From NCBI RefSeq assembly GCF_018332715.1, contig NZ_BOQP01000008.1, positions 248,001 through 312,000 of the forward strand: a stretch of 64,000 bases of DNA, given 5' to 3'. Below, piece after piece: positions 51,561-61,441 of the stretch (the stretch's first letter is position 1; the number at the start of each line of letters is the position of its first letter). The translations under genes were made by a program, and so were the position numbers. The stretch comes from Winogradskya consettensis (GTDB lineage Bacteria > Actinomycetota > Actinomycetes > Mycobacteriales > Micromonosporaceae). A model generated the notes under the pieces. It ran no database searches. It saw only the letters and a list, made by a program, of their open reading frames with translations, and was not told the DNA's origin.

Positions 51561-51995
51561 GTGGACCACCCCGATCTGGAGCCCGCCGTACGCGCGAACC
51601 ACGAGCTCTTCATGCGCACGAGCGACCGCATCGCGGAGCCCCTCGCCGCGCACGGCCTGACCCACGCCACCGCCCAGGCCCTGTGGGCGATCGACCCGGA
51701 CGAGAAGCCCCCGTCGATGAAGGTGATGGCGGAGCGGCTGTTCTGCAACGCGCCCAACCTGACGTTCGTGGCGGGTCAGCTCGCCGATCAGGGCCTCGTC
51801 GAACGCGCGGTCGATCCGGCGGACCGGCGTTCCCGGGTGCTGATGCTGACGGAGCGGGGTAGGCGGGTCCGGGCCGAGGTGATCCGGGTGACCTTCGAGC
51901 AGACGCCGTTCGCGCAGCTCAACCCCGAAGAGCTGGCCGCGGTCGCCGGGCTGCTGCGGAAGGCTCTGTCGAGAAACCACTCCCGTACGCCGTAG
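51561..51995 (+). CDS. MarR-family regulator
   Basis: A 144-residue winged-helix protein. MKVMAERLFCNAPNLTFVAGQLADQGLVERA contains the recognition helix, and DPADRRSRVLMLTERGR the wing. It starts with GTG at 51561. Its last 77 bases overlap the 3' end of the convergent AfsR-type gene. No operator or obvious target gene is adjacent; the divergent neighbour is lysS. Confidence 0.87.
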   Translation: MDHPDLEPAVRANHELFMRTSDRIAEPLAAHGLTHATAQALWAIDPDEKPPSMKVMAERLFCNAPNLTFVAGQLADQGLVERAVDPADRRSRVLMLTERGRRVRAEVIRVTFEQTPFAQLNPEELAAVAGLLRKALSRNHSRTP

Positions 51996-54900
51996 CGAAC
52001 GCGATCTCCCCCAGTGCGGCCCGTGCACGCCGGGTGAGCTCGCGGATCTGCGGATCGTTGCGATCGTGGGCGCCGCGCAGCCGGGCGGCGGTCCCGAGCA
52101 GAACGGCAGCGTCGTGATGCCGGCCGTGCCCGTCGGCGAGCGCCGCCGCACTGACCGCGACCAGCGACTGGATGGGCAGGTCCCGGGTCTCCTCGGCGGC
52201 TGTGTACGCCGCCACGAGCGCCTTCTCCGCGCCGTCCGGATCGCCCAGCGCCTGGCAGAGCAGGACCCGGACGCTGCCGGCGAGCGCCTGGACGTGACCG
52301 CTGAGGAAGGTGTCGTCGTGCAGGCCACGCTCGGCGTCGTCGAGCAGCTCCCGGGCCCGGGCGAGGTCGCCGAGCCGCAGCCGGATGCCGGCCGCGCGCG
52401 CGGCGATCAGTGCCTGCATGTCCGCCGAGCCCGCGCTGCGCACCCGATCCCGGACCGCGTCCAGCAGGGCGACCGCCGGTGCGTGGTCGCCGCGCCGCAG
52501 GTGCAGGTCGATCCAGCGCAGGTCCCGGAACACCTCGTCGTTGAGGCTGGGCGTGCCGAACTCCCCGGCCAGCGACCGGGCGGCGCTCAGGTCGGCGAGC
52601 GCGCCGTCGAGGTCGTCGTCGTACTGTCTCAGCTGGGCGCGCAGCGGCAGCACGGTGGCCTGGCCCCAGCGGTCGCCGGCCTGCCCGAAGCGGGCCAGCG
52701 CGGCGTCGACGTCGGCGTGCATCGTGGCGAGCTGTCCCGCGTTCTCGGCGAGTTCGGCCCGGAACATGTGGGCCAGCCCGGCCAGCCATCCGTCGTCGCC
52801 GCCGGCCGCGCGGTCCAGGAGTGCGAGCGGGGCTGCCGTCTCCGCCGACAGAAATGCCAGCGTGAAGGCGGCCAGCACACCGTAGAGGCCCGGCAGGTCC
52901 GGGTACGCGAGCAGCCGCCCGGCCACTGCGGCGAGCGGCTCCCCGACCGGCGTTCCCGGGTAGGTCTCGGTGCTCTTCAGCAGGCGGATCGCGTGCGCAC
53001 AGTCCCTTTCGGGTGACGGTCCGCCGCCGGGCACCGCCAGCGCCTCGCCGAGCCAGTAGGCCGCGTCGCCGCTGCGGCCGAGCATCTGCCAGTACCAGGT
53101 CAGCGACAGGGCCAGGGTTACCGCGCCGGGGGAGTCGCCGGTGTCGCACCGCCGGCGCAGGGCTGCGAGCGTGTTGTCGTACTCGGCGCCGATGATCCGG
53201 ATGGCAGCCACCTGGCCGGGCCCGCGCAGCTCGGGGTCGTGCCCGGCGATCAGGTCCGTGAAGTGGTCGGCGGCGAGGTCGCGCACGGCGTCGAGCTCGC
53301 CGGAGGCCGCCAGCCGGTCGATGCCGTACTCGCGCAGTGTCTCCAGCATGCGGTAGCGGCCCGGCTCGGGGGCGAGTTGCAGCAGCGACCGGTCGACCAG
53401 CCCCGCGAGCAGGTCGGGGATCCCGGTGGTGCCGGCGCAGACCGCGGTGGCCGAGGCCGTGGTGACCCCGCCGGGCAGGACCGAGATCCGTTCGGCGACC
53501 GTACGCTCCTGGGCGCTGAGCAGGTCCCAGCTCCACGCGATCACCGCGCGCAGCGTGCGGTGCCGGGGCAGCGCGGCACGGCTACCTGTGGTGAGCAGCC
53601 CGAACCGGTCGGACAGCCCGGCGGCGAGCTCGGGCAGCGACAGCGTGCGCAGCCGGGCCGCGGCCAGTTCGAGGGCCAGGGGCATCCCGTCCAGGCCGCG
53701 GACCACCGTCGTGACATCGGTCAGAGCTTCACGATCCACATCGAAGCCGGGGCGTACGGCAGCCGCGCGCTCGATGAACAGCCGCACAGACGCCGCCTGC
53801 CGCGCCCGCTCGACGCTGTCCCCGGGCTCGGGCAGCGGGAGCGGCCCGAGCGGCACCAGGGTTTCGCCGTCGATGGCGAGGGGCTCGCGGCTGGTGGCGA
53901 GCACCCGCACGCCGGGGCAGCGGGACAGCAGCGCCGCGACCAGGTGCGCGACGGCGTCGATCAGGTGCTCGCAGTTGTCGACCAGCAGCAGGCTGTCCCG
54001 GCCGGCGAGCTGCTCGACGAGGATGTCCAGGTCGTCGCCGCGGGCCTCGAACATCGTGGCGTTACGCAACCCGAGCCCGGCGAGCACGGCCGCACCGATC
54101 TTGGCCGGCTCGGTGACCGGGGCGAGGTCGATCAGGAAAGCGCCGTCGTGGTGCCGGCGGGCGGCCTCGACGGCGAGCCGCGTCTTGCCCGCACCACCGG
54201 GGCCGAGCACGGTGACGAGACGCCCGGCGGCGAGCAGCGCCCCGATCCGGGCGACGTCGTCGTCGCGCCCGATGAAGCTGCTCAGCGACGCCGGCAGGGA
54301 GGAGCGGGTGGCGGCGGGGACAGCGGTTCCGCGCAGCAGCCGCAGGTGCCGCTCGCTCAGGGCGGCGCCCGGGTCGGCGCCGAGGGCATCGGCGAGGGCC
54401 TCGCGGACCCGTTCGTAGACGGCCAGCGCTTCGGCCTGGCGGCCCTGGACGGCGAGGGCATCCATGAGCAACGCCGCCGCCCGCTCGTGCCCGGTCTGTT
54501 CGGCGAGCAGTGCCGTGAGGCGGTCGGCGGCCACCCCGGTCCGGCCCAGCGACAGCTCGGCGTCGGCGAGGTCGGCGACAACCTCGATCGAGACGAGGGC
54601 CAGCCGGGTCGCGGCGGCGGGAGCCACCGCGGCGACGACAGCGGGCTCGATGCCGGGGCGATCACCCCACAACGCCACGGCCTCACCGAGCGCGTCCGCC
54701 GCGGCACCCGGATCCCCGGCCCGCAGCCTGTCCCGGCCCGTCACCGCGAGCTGCTCGAACCGGAGCACGTCCACGTCGTCCACGTCCAGCCGGTAACCGC
54801 CCGCGACCTGGGTGACATCACCGGCCACCCCGAGAGCCCGGCGCAGCCGCGAGACGAGAGCCTGCAGGGCGTGACCGGGCGCGGCCGGCGGATCCTGCGC

Positions 54901-55056
54901 CCAGATCGCCTCGACCAGCACGCCCGGCTCGACCGAGCGCCCACCGGCCAGCGCCAGCCGCACGAACAGCCCCTGCAACCGCGCACCCGGGACCGCCAGG
55001 ACCTCGTCCCCGCGTAACGCCCGGAACCCGCCGAGCAGCGTGACGCGAAGCTTCAT
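51919..55056 (-). CDS. AfsR/SARP-type ATPase regulator (BTAD, NB-ARC, TPR-like)
   Basis: A 1045-residue regulator. The N-terminal winged helix (LRVTLLGGFRALRGDEVLAV, 1-95) binds DNA and is followed by a bacterial transcriptional activation domain (about 96-243). The NB-ARC-type ATPase has Walker A GPGGAGKT (285-292), Walker B-like SLLLVDNCEH and a LATSREPLAI sensor segment. Residues from about 620 form TPR-like helices. Proteins of this layout activate secondary metabolism or integrate serine/threonine kinase signals. No biosynthetic cluster adjoins; the nearest downstream partner in the opposite direction is an FAD monooxygenase. The C-terminus overlaps the MarR gene. Confidence 0.92.
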   Translation of the reverse strand: MKLRVTLLGGFRALRGDEVLAVPGARLQGLFVRLALAGGRSVEPGVLVEAIWAQDPPAAPGHALQALVSRLRRALGVAGDVTQVAGGYRLDVDDVDVLRFEQLAVTGRDRLRAGDPGAAADALGEAVALWGDRPGIEPAVVAAVAPAAATRLALVSIEVVADLADAELSLGRTGVAADRLTALLAEQTGHERAAALLMDALAVQGRQAEALAVYERVREALADALGADPGAALSERHLRLLRGTAVPAATRSSLPASLSSFIGRDDDVARIGALLAAGRLVTVLGPGGAGKTRLAVEAARRHHDGAFLIDLAPVTEPAKIGAAVLAGLGLRNATMFEARGDDLDILVEQLAGRDSLLLVDNCEHLIDAVAHLVAALLSRCPGVRVLATSREPLAIDGETLVPLGPLPLPEPGDSVERARQAASVRLFIERAAAVRPGFDVDREALTDVTTVVRGLDGMPLALELAAARLRTLSLPELAAGLSDRFGLLTTGSRAALPRHRTLRAVIAWSWDLLSAQERTVAERISVLPGGVTTASATAVCAGTTGIPDLLAGLVDRSLLQLAPEPGRYRMLETLREYGIDRLAASGELDAVRDLAADHFTDLIAGHDPELRGPGQVAAIRIIGAEYDNTLAALRRRCDTGDSPGAVTLALSLTWYWQMLGRSGDAAYWLGEALAVPGGGPSPERDCAHAIRLLKSTETYPGTPVGEPLAAVAGRLLAYPDLPGLYGVLAAFTLAFLSAETAAPLALLDRAAGGDDGWLAGLAHMFRAELAENAGQLATMHADVDAALARFGQAGDRWGQATVLPLRAQLRQYDDDLDGALADLSAARSLAGEFGTPSLNDEVFRDLRWIDLHLRRGDHAPAVALLDAVRDRVRSAGSADMQALIAARAAGIRLRLGDLARARELLDDAERGLHDDTFLSGHVQALAGSVRVLLCQALGDPDGAEKALVAAYTAAEETRDLPIQSLVAVSAAALADGHGRHHDAAVLLGTAARLRGAHDRNDPQIRELTRRARAALGEIAFATAYGSGFSTEPSAAARRPRPALRG

Positions 55057-55124
55057 CGCCCGATCCTCCCACCATGTCAGCGCCGTGCACGCCGCGTGTG
55101 AGCGGCACCGGTCAGTCTTCGCCC

Positions 55125-56204
55125 ATGAACACTCCTGTCACCATCATCGGCGCCGGCCTCGGCGGCCTCGTTCTGGCCCGCGTCCTGCACGTCCACGGCA
55201 TCCCGGCCACGGTCTACGAGGCCGACGCCTCTGCGGCGCACCGGGTCCAGGGCGGGATGCTCGACATCCACGACTACAACGGCCAGCCGGCCCTGACGAC
55301 GGCCGGTCTCACCGACGAGTTCCGCGGCATCGTGCTGGAGGGCCGCCAGGCGATGCGCGCCCTCGACCCGGACGGCACCGTCCTGATGGAGAAGGGCGAT
55401 GACGGCACCGGCGGACGCCCCGAGGTGCAGCGCGGCGAGCTGCGCCGGATCCTGCTCGACTCGCTGCCCGCCGGTACCGTCCGGTGGAACCACAGGGTCA
55501 CCGGCGTCCGCGCCCTCGGCGAGGGCCGCCACGAGGTGAGCTTCGCCGACGGCACCACGGTCGTCGCGAGCGTGCTCGTCGGGGCGGACGGCGCCTGGTC
55601 CCGGGTCCGGCCGCTGCTCGTCGACGCTGCCCCGGAGTACTCCGGCACGTCGTTCGTCGAGACCTTTCTCTACGACGCCGATGCCCGGCATCCCGCGGCG
55701 GCGAAGGCGGTCGGCGGCGGGTCCATGTTCGTGCCCGGTTCCGGCGGGCGGCAGATCACCGCGCACCGGGAGAGCGGCGGGACCCTGCACGCGTACGTCG
55801 AACTGGCCCGGCCCCTGGACTGGTTCACCGCCGCCGGCCTGGGTGCACGTACCGCGGGGGAGTTCGCCGGCTGGGCTCCCGAGCTCCTGGCCCTCATCAC
55901 GGACAGCGACACCGAGCCGGTCCACCGCCCGCACTACGCGTTGCCGATCGGGCTGCGCTGGGACCGGATCCCGGGCGTCACGCTGCTCGGCGACGCCGCG
56001 CACCTCGCGCCCCCGGACGGCGAGGGCGCCAACCTGGCCATGCAGGACGCGGCCGGGCTCGGCACCGCGATCGCCGCACACCCCGGGGACGTCGAGGCCG
56101 CGCTCACGGCGTACGAGAAGGAGTTGTTTCCTCGCAGTGAGCAGCACGCGGAGGCCGCCGCCTACCAACCCACGCGGGAGGACATGATCGAGTTCTTCAG
56201 CTGA
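55125..56204 (+). CDS. FAD-dependent monooxygenase (TetX/PHBH-like)
   Basis: A 359-residue class A flavoprotein monooxygenase. The dinucleotide motif TIIGAGLGGLVLARVL is near residue 6. The internal block VQRGELRRILLDSLP and the GVTLLGDAAHLAPPDGEGAN motif, which binds FAD and NADPH, follow. The overall form is that of TetX-like enzymes that hydroxylate aromatic or tetracycline-like compounds. The ATG at 55125 starts directly at the FAD fold. The gene is divergent from the AfsR-type regulator (68 bp) and may be its target. It overlaps the AraC gene by eight bases at its 3' end. Confidence 0.9.
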   Translation: MNTPVTIIGAGLGGLVLARVLHVHGIPATVYEADASAAHRVQGGMLDIHDYNGQPALTTAGLTDEFRGIVLEGRQAMRALDPDGTVLMEKGDDGTGGRPEVQRGELRRILLDSLPAGTVRWNHRVTGVRALGEGRHEVSFADGTTVVASVLVGADGAWSRVRPLLVDAAPEYSGTSFVETFLYDADARHPAAAKAVGGGSMFVPGSGGRQITAHRESGGTLHAYVELARPLDWFTAAGLGARTAGEFAGWAPELLALITDSDTEPVHRPHYALPIGLRWDRIPGVTLLGDAAHLAPPDGEGANLAMQDAAGLGTAIAAHPGDVEAALTAYEKELFPRSEQHAEAAAYQPTREDMIEFFS

Positions 56205-57165
56205 GCCGTCGTGCGCCCGAGGCGGGCCGGCCGTCGGGGCCGACCACCGGGCGGCCGGTTTCGCCGAGGCGGATCGTGCCCGAGGTGAAGCGCGCGCGGT
56301 AGGTGGTGGCCGTCAGGCCGTAGTGGGCGCGGAAGCGACGGGCGAAGTAGTTCTGGTCGGGCCAGCCGACGCTCTGGGCGATCTGGGTGATCGGGTCGTC
56401 GGTGTGCAGCAGGCGGCCGGCGGCGGTCTCGACGCGGTGGCGGGCGAGGTAGGCGACCGGGGGCAGGCCGGTGGTGGCCTTGAAGATGCGGACCAGGTAG
56501 CCCGCGCTGAGGCCCAGCCGGCCGGCGAGCTCGGTCAGGGTCCAGTGCCGGGAGAGGTCCTCCTCCATCAGCTTGATCGCGCTGGTCACCGCGGGGTGCA
56601 CCGGGCCGGCCGGCTCGCCGTCGCTCTGGGTGCGGGAGCGGTCGACCGCGCGGGACAGGCAGCTGAGGAACAGGGTCAGGCGGCCGACCAGGTCACCGCG
56701 GTGCGCGTGGGCGGGGCGGGCGCGGAGCTCGTCGAGGGCGCGCAGGTGGACCACGCATTCGGCGAGCTCGGCCGGGTCGAGGGCGGCGGTGAGCATGCCG
56801 CGGCGGTGCATGGCGTACGGGCCGGTCCAGAGGAGGTAGCCGAGCAGGGGGTCGTCGCGGGTCCAGGCGAGCTCGCGGTGCAGCAGGTCGACCGAGAAGC
56901 AGCAGTTGTAGAGCTGCAGGTTGTCGCAGCGGTCGTAGCCGTGCCAGACGCCGGGGCGCAGCAGCACGACGTCGCCGACAGCGAGGGGCTGGTCGCCCAG
57001 CATGGAGCGGTGCACGCCGGCGCCGCCGGTGATCACCGCGAGCTCGACGAAGCTGTGGGTGTGGTCGGTGCGCGGCTCGTCGTGCAGGTAGTGGCCCGCG
57101 TAGACGAGCGAGCCGTCGTTGAAGTAGAGCGTGCCGCGGATCTCGTCGACGGGGTCGTCCGGCAT
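56197..57165 (-). CDS. AraC-family regulator, probable activator of the rhamnoside operon
   Basis: A 322-residue regulator. The N-terminal cupin (residues 10-100; FVELAVITGGAGVH, GDVVLLRPGVWHGY) binds the ligand. The C-terminus has two helix-turn-helix motifs (LSRHWTLTELAGRLGLSAGYLVR and HTDDPITQIAQSVGWPDQNYFARRFRAHYG, both quoted as spans of about 215-285). The ATG at 57165 is preferred; an earlier TTG would add 14 unsupported residues. It is divergent from a GH78 rhamnosidase operon across 196 bp, which is the usual layout for RhaS/RhaR-like control. Confidence 0.9.
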   Translation of the reverse strand: MPDDPVDEIRGTLYFNDGSLVYAGHYLHDEPRTDHTHSFVELAVITGGAGVHRSMLGDQPLAVGDVVLLRPGVWHGYDRCDNLQLYNCCFSVDLLHRELAWTRDDPLLGYLLWTGPYAMHRRGMLTAALDPAELAECVVHLRALDELRARPAHAHRGDLVGRLTLFLSCLSRAVDRSRTQSDGEPAGPVHPAVTSAIKLMEEDLSRHWTLTELAGRLGLSAGYLVRIFKATTGLPPVAYLARHRVETAAGRLLHTDDPITQIAQSVGWPDQNYFARRFRAHYGLTATTYRARFTSGTIRLGETGRPVVGPDGRPASGARRLS

Positions 57166-57329
57166 GGCGGCACGGTACTCCCCGGCCAGGTGAGCGCACC
57201 AGGGCAAGCAAGGTCAGGATTGTGCTAGTCGAGGTGCAGCACGGGCTATCGGGAGCCTGTGACCGGCCCCACTATTGACCTGCCCCCGCAACAGTTCGTT
57301 AATGCAGTCGAAACCGGGCTCGCTGTGGG

Positions 57330-57341
57330 TGAAACGATTCA
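57330..57341. promoter_or_regulatory. LacI-type operator upstream of the GH78 operon
   Basis: TGAAACGATTCA is symmetric at 10 of 12 positions around a central CG, the form of LacI/GalR operators. It lies just upstream of the Shine-Dalgarno of the rhamnosidase gene. A TTGACC hexamer lies upstream at 57275-57280, but no good -10 follows it. No LacI gene is adjacent; the divergent regulator is AraC-type. Confidence 0.45.
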
Positions 57342-57361
57342 TGATCCCCCGGGGAGAGCAG

Positions 57362-60106
57362 ATGACCCGTGTTTCGGCGCCACGCTTCGATCATCACGAC
57401 GGACCCGGCCCCGTGCTGGGGCTCGGTGCCCCCGCCCCGCGACTGTCCTGGGTGGTCACCGATGCCGGCGAAGGATGGGCGCAGCGGGCTTACGAGATCG
57501 AAGTGACCCGCGACGGCGCCGCACCCGAGGTCTTCCAGCGGGAGAGCGCCGATCAGGTCCTGGTTCCCTGGCCCGCCGCACCCCTGCAGGCGCGCGAGCA
57601 GGTATCCGTCCGCGCGAGGGTCCGCGGCGACGACGAGTGGAGTCCGTGGAGCGAGCCGGGCGTGGCGGAGGCCGGACTGCAGGGCGACTGGCGCGCGCGA
57701 ATGATCACGCCGGAAGGAGAAATGTCGGTATTGAGGGGAGAAATGGGCCTCCCCGACATAGCGAAGGCCCGCCTGCACATCACCGCCCAGGGCCTCTACC
57801 GCGCCTACCTCAACGGAAAGCGCGTGGGAGACCACGAGCTGGCGCCGGGATGGACCAGCTATCAGCACCGCCTGCGCCACCAGACGTTCGACGTGACGGA
57901 CCTGCTGGTCGAGGGCGAGAACACCCTGGACGTCCAGCTCGGCAACGGCTGGTACCGGGGCCGGCTCGGCTTCCAGGGCCGGCGCGCGATCTACGGTGAC
58001 GAGCTCGCCCTGCTGGCCCAGCTCGAGGCGACCACCGAAGACGGCACGCGACACGTCCTCGCGACGAACAAGGACTGGCGGTCCGGCCCGGGCAACGTGC
58101 TCGAGGACGACCTCTACGACGGCCAGCGCACCGACCTGCGCCTCCCCGCGCTCCCGGCGGAGTTCCCCGGCACCGTGCGGGAGATCGACACCGACCTCAC
58201 CCGTCTGGTCGCGCCCGACGGCCCGCCCGTGCGCGTCGTCGAGACCATTCCCGCGACGGGTATCGAGGGGTCCGTCGTCGACTTCGGGCAGAACATCGTC
58301 GGCTGGGTCCGGCTGCGGGTCCGGGGCGCCGAAGCGGGTCAGGAGGTGACTATCCGGCACGCGGAGGTCCTCGAGGACGGCGAGCTCGGCGTCCGCCCGC
58401 TGCGCACGGCCAAGGCCACCGACACCTGGATTCTCACGGAGGGTGACCAGGTCCTGGAGCCGTGGTTCACGTTCCACGGCTTCAGGTACGCCGAGATCGC
58501 CGGACTCGCGGGCCTGCGCGCCGAGGACGTCGAGGCGGTCGTGATCAGCTCCGATCTGCGCCGCACGGGCTGGTTCGAGTCCTCGCACGAGCTGCTCAAC
58601 CGCTTCCACGACAACGTGGTCCGGGGCATGCGCGGCAACTTCGTCGACGTACCCACCGACTGCCCGCAGCGCGACGAACGGCTCGGCTGGACCGGCGACA
58701 TCCAGGTCTTCGCGCCGACGGCGAGTTTCCTGTTCGACAGCGCGGGCTTTCTCACCTCGTGGCTCGCCGATCTCGCCGCGGAGCAGCAGAAGGATGGCTC
58801 GGTGCCGTTCGTGATCCCGGACGTGCTGCGCGACGCGGGACCGGCCGCCGCGGCGTGGGGCGACGCCGCCACCGTCGTGCCGTGGGTCGTGCACGAGCGC
58901 ACCGGCGACCGTGACCTGCTCGCGCGGCAGTTCCCGTCGATGCGCGCCTGGGTGGACCGGGAGGCCGGCCTGGCCCGCGCGGACGGGCTGTGGGCGGGCG
59001 GGTTCCAGTTCGGCGACTGGCTCGACCCCGCGGCCCCGCCCGAGGACCCGTTCCGGGCGCGGACCGGCCCGGACGTCGTGGCCACCGCATACCTGGCGAG
59101 GTCCGCCGACCTGGTGGCGGACGCTGCCCGGACGCTGGGGGAGGACGCCGCAGCCGAGCGGTACGCCGCGCTGGCCGCCAAGGTGCGGGCCGCGTTCGCC
59201 ACCGAATTCGTCACCCCCGGCGGGCGGGTGCTCGGCGACGCGCCCACCGGGTACGCCCTGGCCCTCGAATGGGCTCTCCTGCCCACCGCGGAACAGCGGG
59301 AAAACGCGGGCAGGCGGCTCGCGGACCTCGTCCGTGCCGGCGGTTTCCGGATCGCGACCGGGTTCGTGGGCACCCCGTTGATGGCCGACGCGCTCGCGAA
59401 CGCCGGGGAGGCCGGGGTCGCGTACCGGCTGCTGGTGCAGACCGGCTGCCCGTCCTGGCTGTACCCGGTCACGATGGGCGCGACGACGGTGTGGGAACGC
59501 TGGGACAGCATGCTGCCCGACGGGTCGATCAACCCCGGCGAGATGACCTCGTTCAACCACTACGCCCTCGGCGCGGTCGCGGACTGGCTGCACCGCAGGG
59601 TGGCCGGGCTGGCCCCGGCGGCGCCGGGCTACCGCAGGATCGAGGTACGCCCGCTGCCCGGCACGGCGCTGACGTCGGCGGCGGCGAGTCACCTGACTCC
59701 GTACGGTAAGGCCTCCGTCTCGTGGCAGCGTGCCGGCGGCCGCTTCGACCTGCGGGTGGAGGTCCCGGTCGGCGCGTCCGCGACCGTGCACCTGCCCGGC
59801 GGCGACGTCCACGAGATCGGGCACGGCACCCACACCTGGCGGACCGCCGACCCGGTGCCGGAACCCGCCCCGCTCACCCCCGGATCCACCGTCCGTGACG
59901 TCCTCGACGACGAGCCGCTGTGGCAGCGCGTGGTCGAGGCGGCGGTCGCCACCGGTGCGGCCGACGGCGAGGCCTCCGCCGCCGACCGGGTCGCGCCCTA
60001 TCTCGACGAACCCGCGAGCCGGCTGATCGACGCGCTCACCGCCTCCGGCTTCATGCCCGGCGCGGACGTCATCCAGCGGCGGCTCGCCGAACTGCTTCCC
60101 CGTTGA
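57362..60106 (+). CDS. GH78 alpha-L-rhamnosidase
   Basis: A 914-residue enzyme removing terminal alpha-L-rhamnose. It has an N-terminal beta-rich part (LSWVVTDAGEGWAQRAYEIEV), the GLYRAYLNGKRVGDHELAPG motif (144-163) and GNGWYRGRLGF. The catalytic (alpha/alpha)6 barrel contains DVPTDCPQRDERLGWTGD (429-446, general acid Glu439) and TTVWERWDSMLPDG. A C-terminal beta-domain and a roughly 80-residue extra helical tail (PEPAPLTPGSTVRDVLDDE onward) follow. It has no signal peptide, so it acts on imported rhamnosides. GGGGAGAG lies six bases before the ATG. The ABC importer genes follow in the same operon. Confidence 0.94.
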   Translation: MTRVSAPRFDHHDGPGPVLGLGAPAPRLSWVVTDAGEGWAQRAYEIEVTRDGAAPEVFQRESADQVLVPWPAAPLQAREQVSVRARVRGDDEWSPWSEPGVAEAGLQGDWRARMITPEGEMSVLRGEMGLPDIAKARLHITAQGLYRAYLNGKRVGDHELAPGWTSYQHRLRHQTFDVTDLLVEGENTLDVQLGNGWYRGRLGFQGRRAIYGDELALLAQLEATTEDGTRHVLATNKDWRSGPGNVLEDDLYDGQRTDLRLPALPAEFPGTVREIDTDLTRLVAPDGPPVRVVETIPATGIEGSVVDFGQNIVGWVRLRVRGAEAGQEVTIRHAEVLEDGELGVRPLRTAKATDTWILTEGDQVLEPWFTFHGFRYAEIAGLAGLRAEDVEAVVISSDLRRTGWFESSHELLNRFHDNVVRGMRGNFVDVPTDCPQRDERLGWTGDIQVFAPTASFLFDSAGFLTSWLADLAAEQQKDGSVPFVIPDVLRDAGPAAAAWGDAATVVPWVVHERTGDRDLLARQFPSMRAWVDREAGLARADGLWAGGFQFGDWLDPAAPPEDPFRARTGPDVVATAYLARSADLVADAARTLGEDAAAERYAALAAKVRAAFATEFVTPGGRVLGDAPTGYALALEWALLPTAEQRENAGRRLADLVRAGGFRIATGFVGTPLMADALANAGEAGVAYRLLVQTGCPSWLYPVTMGATTVWERWDSMLPDGSINPGEMTSFNHYALGAVADWLHRRVAGLAPAAPGYRRIEVRPLPGTALTSAAASHLTPYGKASVSWQRAGGRFDLRVEVPVGASATVHLPGGDVHEIGHGTHTWRTADPVPEPAPLTPGSTVRDVLDDEPLWQRVVEAAVATGAADGEASAADRVAPYLDEPASRLIDALTASGFMPGADVIQRRLAELLPR

Positions 60107-60127
60107 ACCCCCTGTGAGGAGCTCCGT

Positions 60128-61438
60128 ATGAAACGTTTTCTGACGCCACTGGCCGTACTCACCACTGTTTTCGCCCTGACCGCATGCAGCGCCGGAAGCC
60201 TCGGCTCGAGCGAGGGTGACGGCGACGGGGTCACCCTGTCGTTCCTCGTCGACAACTCCGAGACCGCCGCCAAGGTCGGCGCGGGCCTGGCCAAGGACTT
60301 CAGCGCCCAGAACCCCGGCATCACCGTCAAGGTCGAGACCCGGCCGCAGGGCACCGAGGGCGACAACCTCATCAAGACCCGGCTCTCGACCGGCGACATG
60401 AGCGACGTGTTCGAGTACAACTCCGGGTCGCTGCTGCAGGCCATCGCCCCGGCGAAGAACCTCGTCGCCGTTGACGACCAGTCGTACGCGGGGCAGCTCG
60501 ACGACAATTTCAAGACCAGCGTCACATCGGACGGGAAGCTCTACGGCGTACCCTTCGGCGGTTTCATGTCCGGGGCGATCCTCTACAACAAGGCGGTCTT
60601 CGCGAAGAACGGCCTGCAGGTGCCGAAGACGTGGGCCGAGTTCATGGCGAACAACACGAAGCTCAAGGCGGCCGGGGTCGCACCGGTGATCCAGACCTAT
60701 CAGGAGACCTGGACCTCGCAGCTGTTCGTGCTCGGCGACTTCCACAACGTCGCCGCCGCCGAGCCCGACTTCGCCACGAACTACACGAAGAACCAGGCGA
60801 AGTATGCGACGTCGCCCGCCGCGGTGAAAGGCTTCCAGCGGCTGCAGCAGGTCCACGACGCCGGGTTCCTCAACAAGGACTTCGCCTCCGCCAAGCTCGA
60901 CGACGGCGTCCGCGAGCTGGCCACCGGCGCGGGCGCGCAGTACCCCATCCTGAGCAGCACCATCGCGCAGCTCGCCGCGACCTACCCCGACAAGGTCAAG
61001 GACATCGGCCTGTACGCGATCCCGGGCGACGACGCCGCCACGAACGGGCTCACCGTGTGGGCGCCACCGGCCGTCTACATCCCCGCGAGCACGTCCGGGG
61101 CAAAGCTCGACGCCGCGAAGAAGTTCCTGGCCTTCATCGCCAGCCCGCAGGGATGCACGTCGCAGGCGAACGCGTACCCGCCCACCGGCCCCTTCGCGGT
61201 CAAGGGCTGCACGCTGCCGGCCGACGTGCCGCAGGCGGTCAAGGACATGCAGACCTACATCGACACCCCGGGCGCGTCCAGCCTGGCCCTGGAATTCCTG
61301 TCCCCGGTCAAGGGCCCGTCGCTCGAGCAGATCTGCGTCGAGGTCGGCTCCGGCATCCGCAAGGCGGACGCAGGTGCCGAGCTGTACGACGAGGACGTCA
61401 AGAAGCAGGCCCAGCAGCTCGGTCTCGCGGGCTGGTAA
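60128..61438 (+). CDS. Sugar ABC transporter substrate-binding lipoprotein (rhamnoside operon)
   Basis: A 436-residue family 1 binding protein. The signal sequence ends in the lipobox LTAC with Cys20. The mature protein begins with a short Gly/Ser/Asp linker, then VTLSFLVDNSETAAKVGAGL; GKLYGVPFGGFMSGAILYNK is a typical hinge block. GAGGAG lies upstream of the ATG. It follows the rhamnosidase by 21 bases and precedes two permease genes, so its ligand is probably a rhamnose-containing oligosaccharide or glycoside. Confidence 0.93.
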   Translation: MKRFLTPLAVLTTVFALTACSAGSLGSSEGDGDGVTLSFLVDNSETAAKVGAGLAKDFSAQNPGITVKVETRPQGTEGDNLIKTRLSTGDMSDVFEYNSGSLLQAIAPAKNLVAVDDQSYAGQLDDNFKTSVTSDGKLYGVPFGGFMSGAILYNKAVFAKNGLQVPKTWAEFMANNTKLKAAGVAPVIQTYQETWTSQLFVLGDFHNVAAAEPDFATNYTKNQAKYATSPAAVKGFQRLQQVHDAGFLNKDFASAKLDDGVRELATGAGAQYPILSSTIAQLAATYPDKVKDIGLYAIPGDDAATNGLTVWAPPAVYIPASTSGAKLDAAKKFLAFIASPQGCTSQANAYPPTGPFAVKGCTLPADVPQAVKDMQTYIDTPGASSLALEFLSPVKGPSLEQICVEVGSGIRKADAGAELYDEDVKKQAQQLGLAGW

Positions 61439-61441
61439 CGG

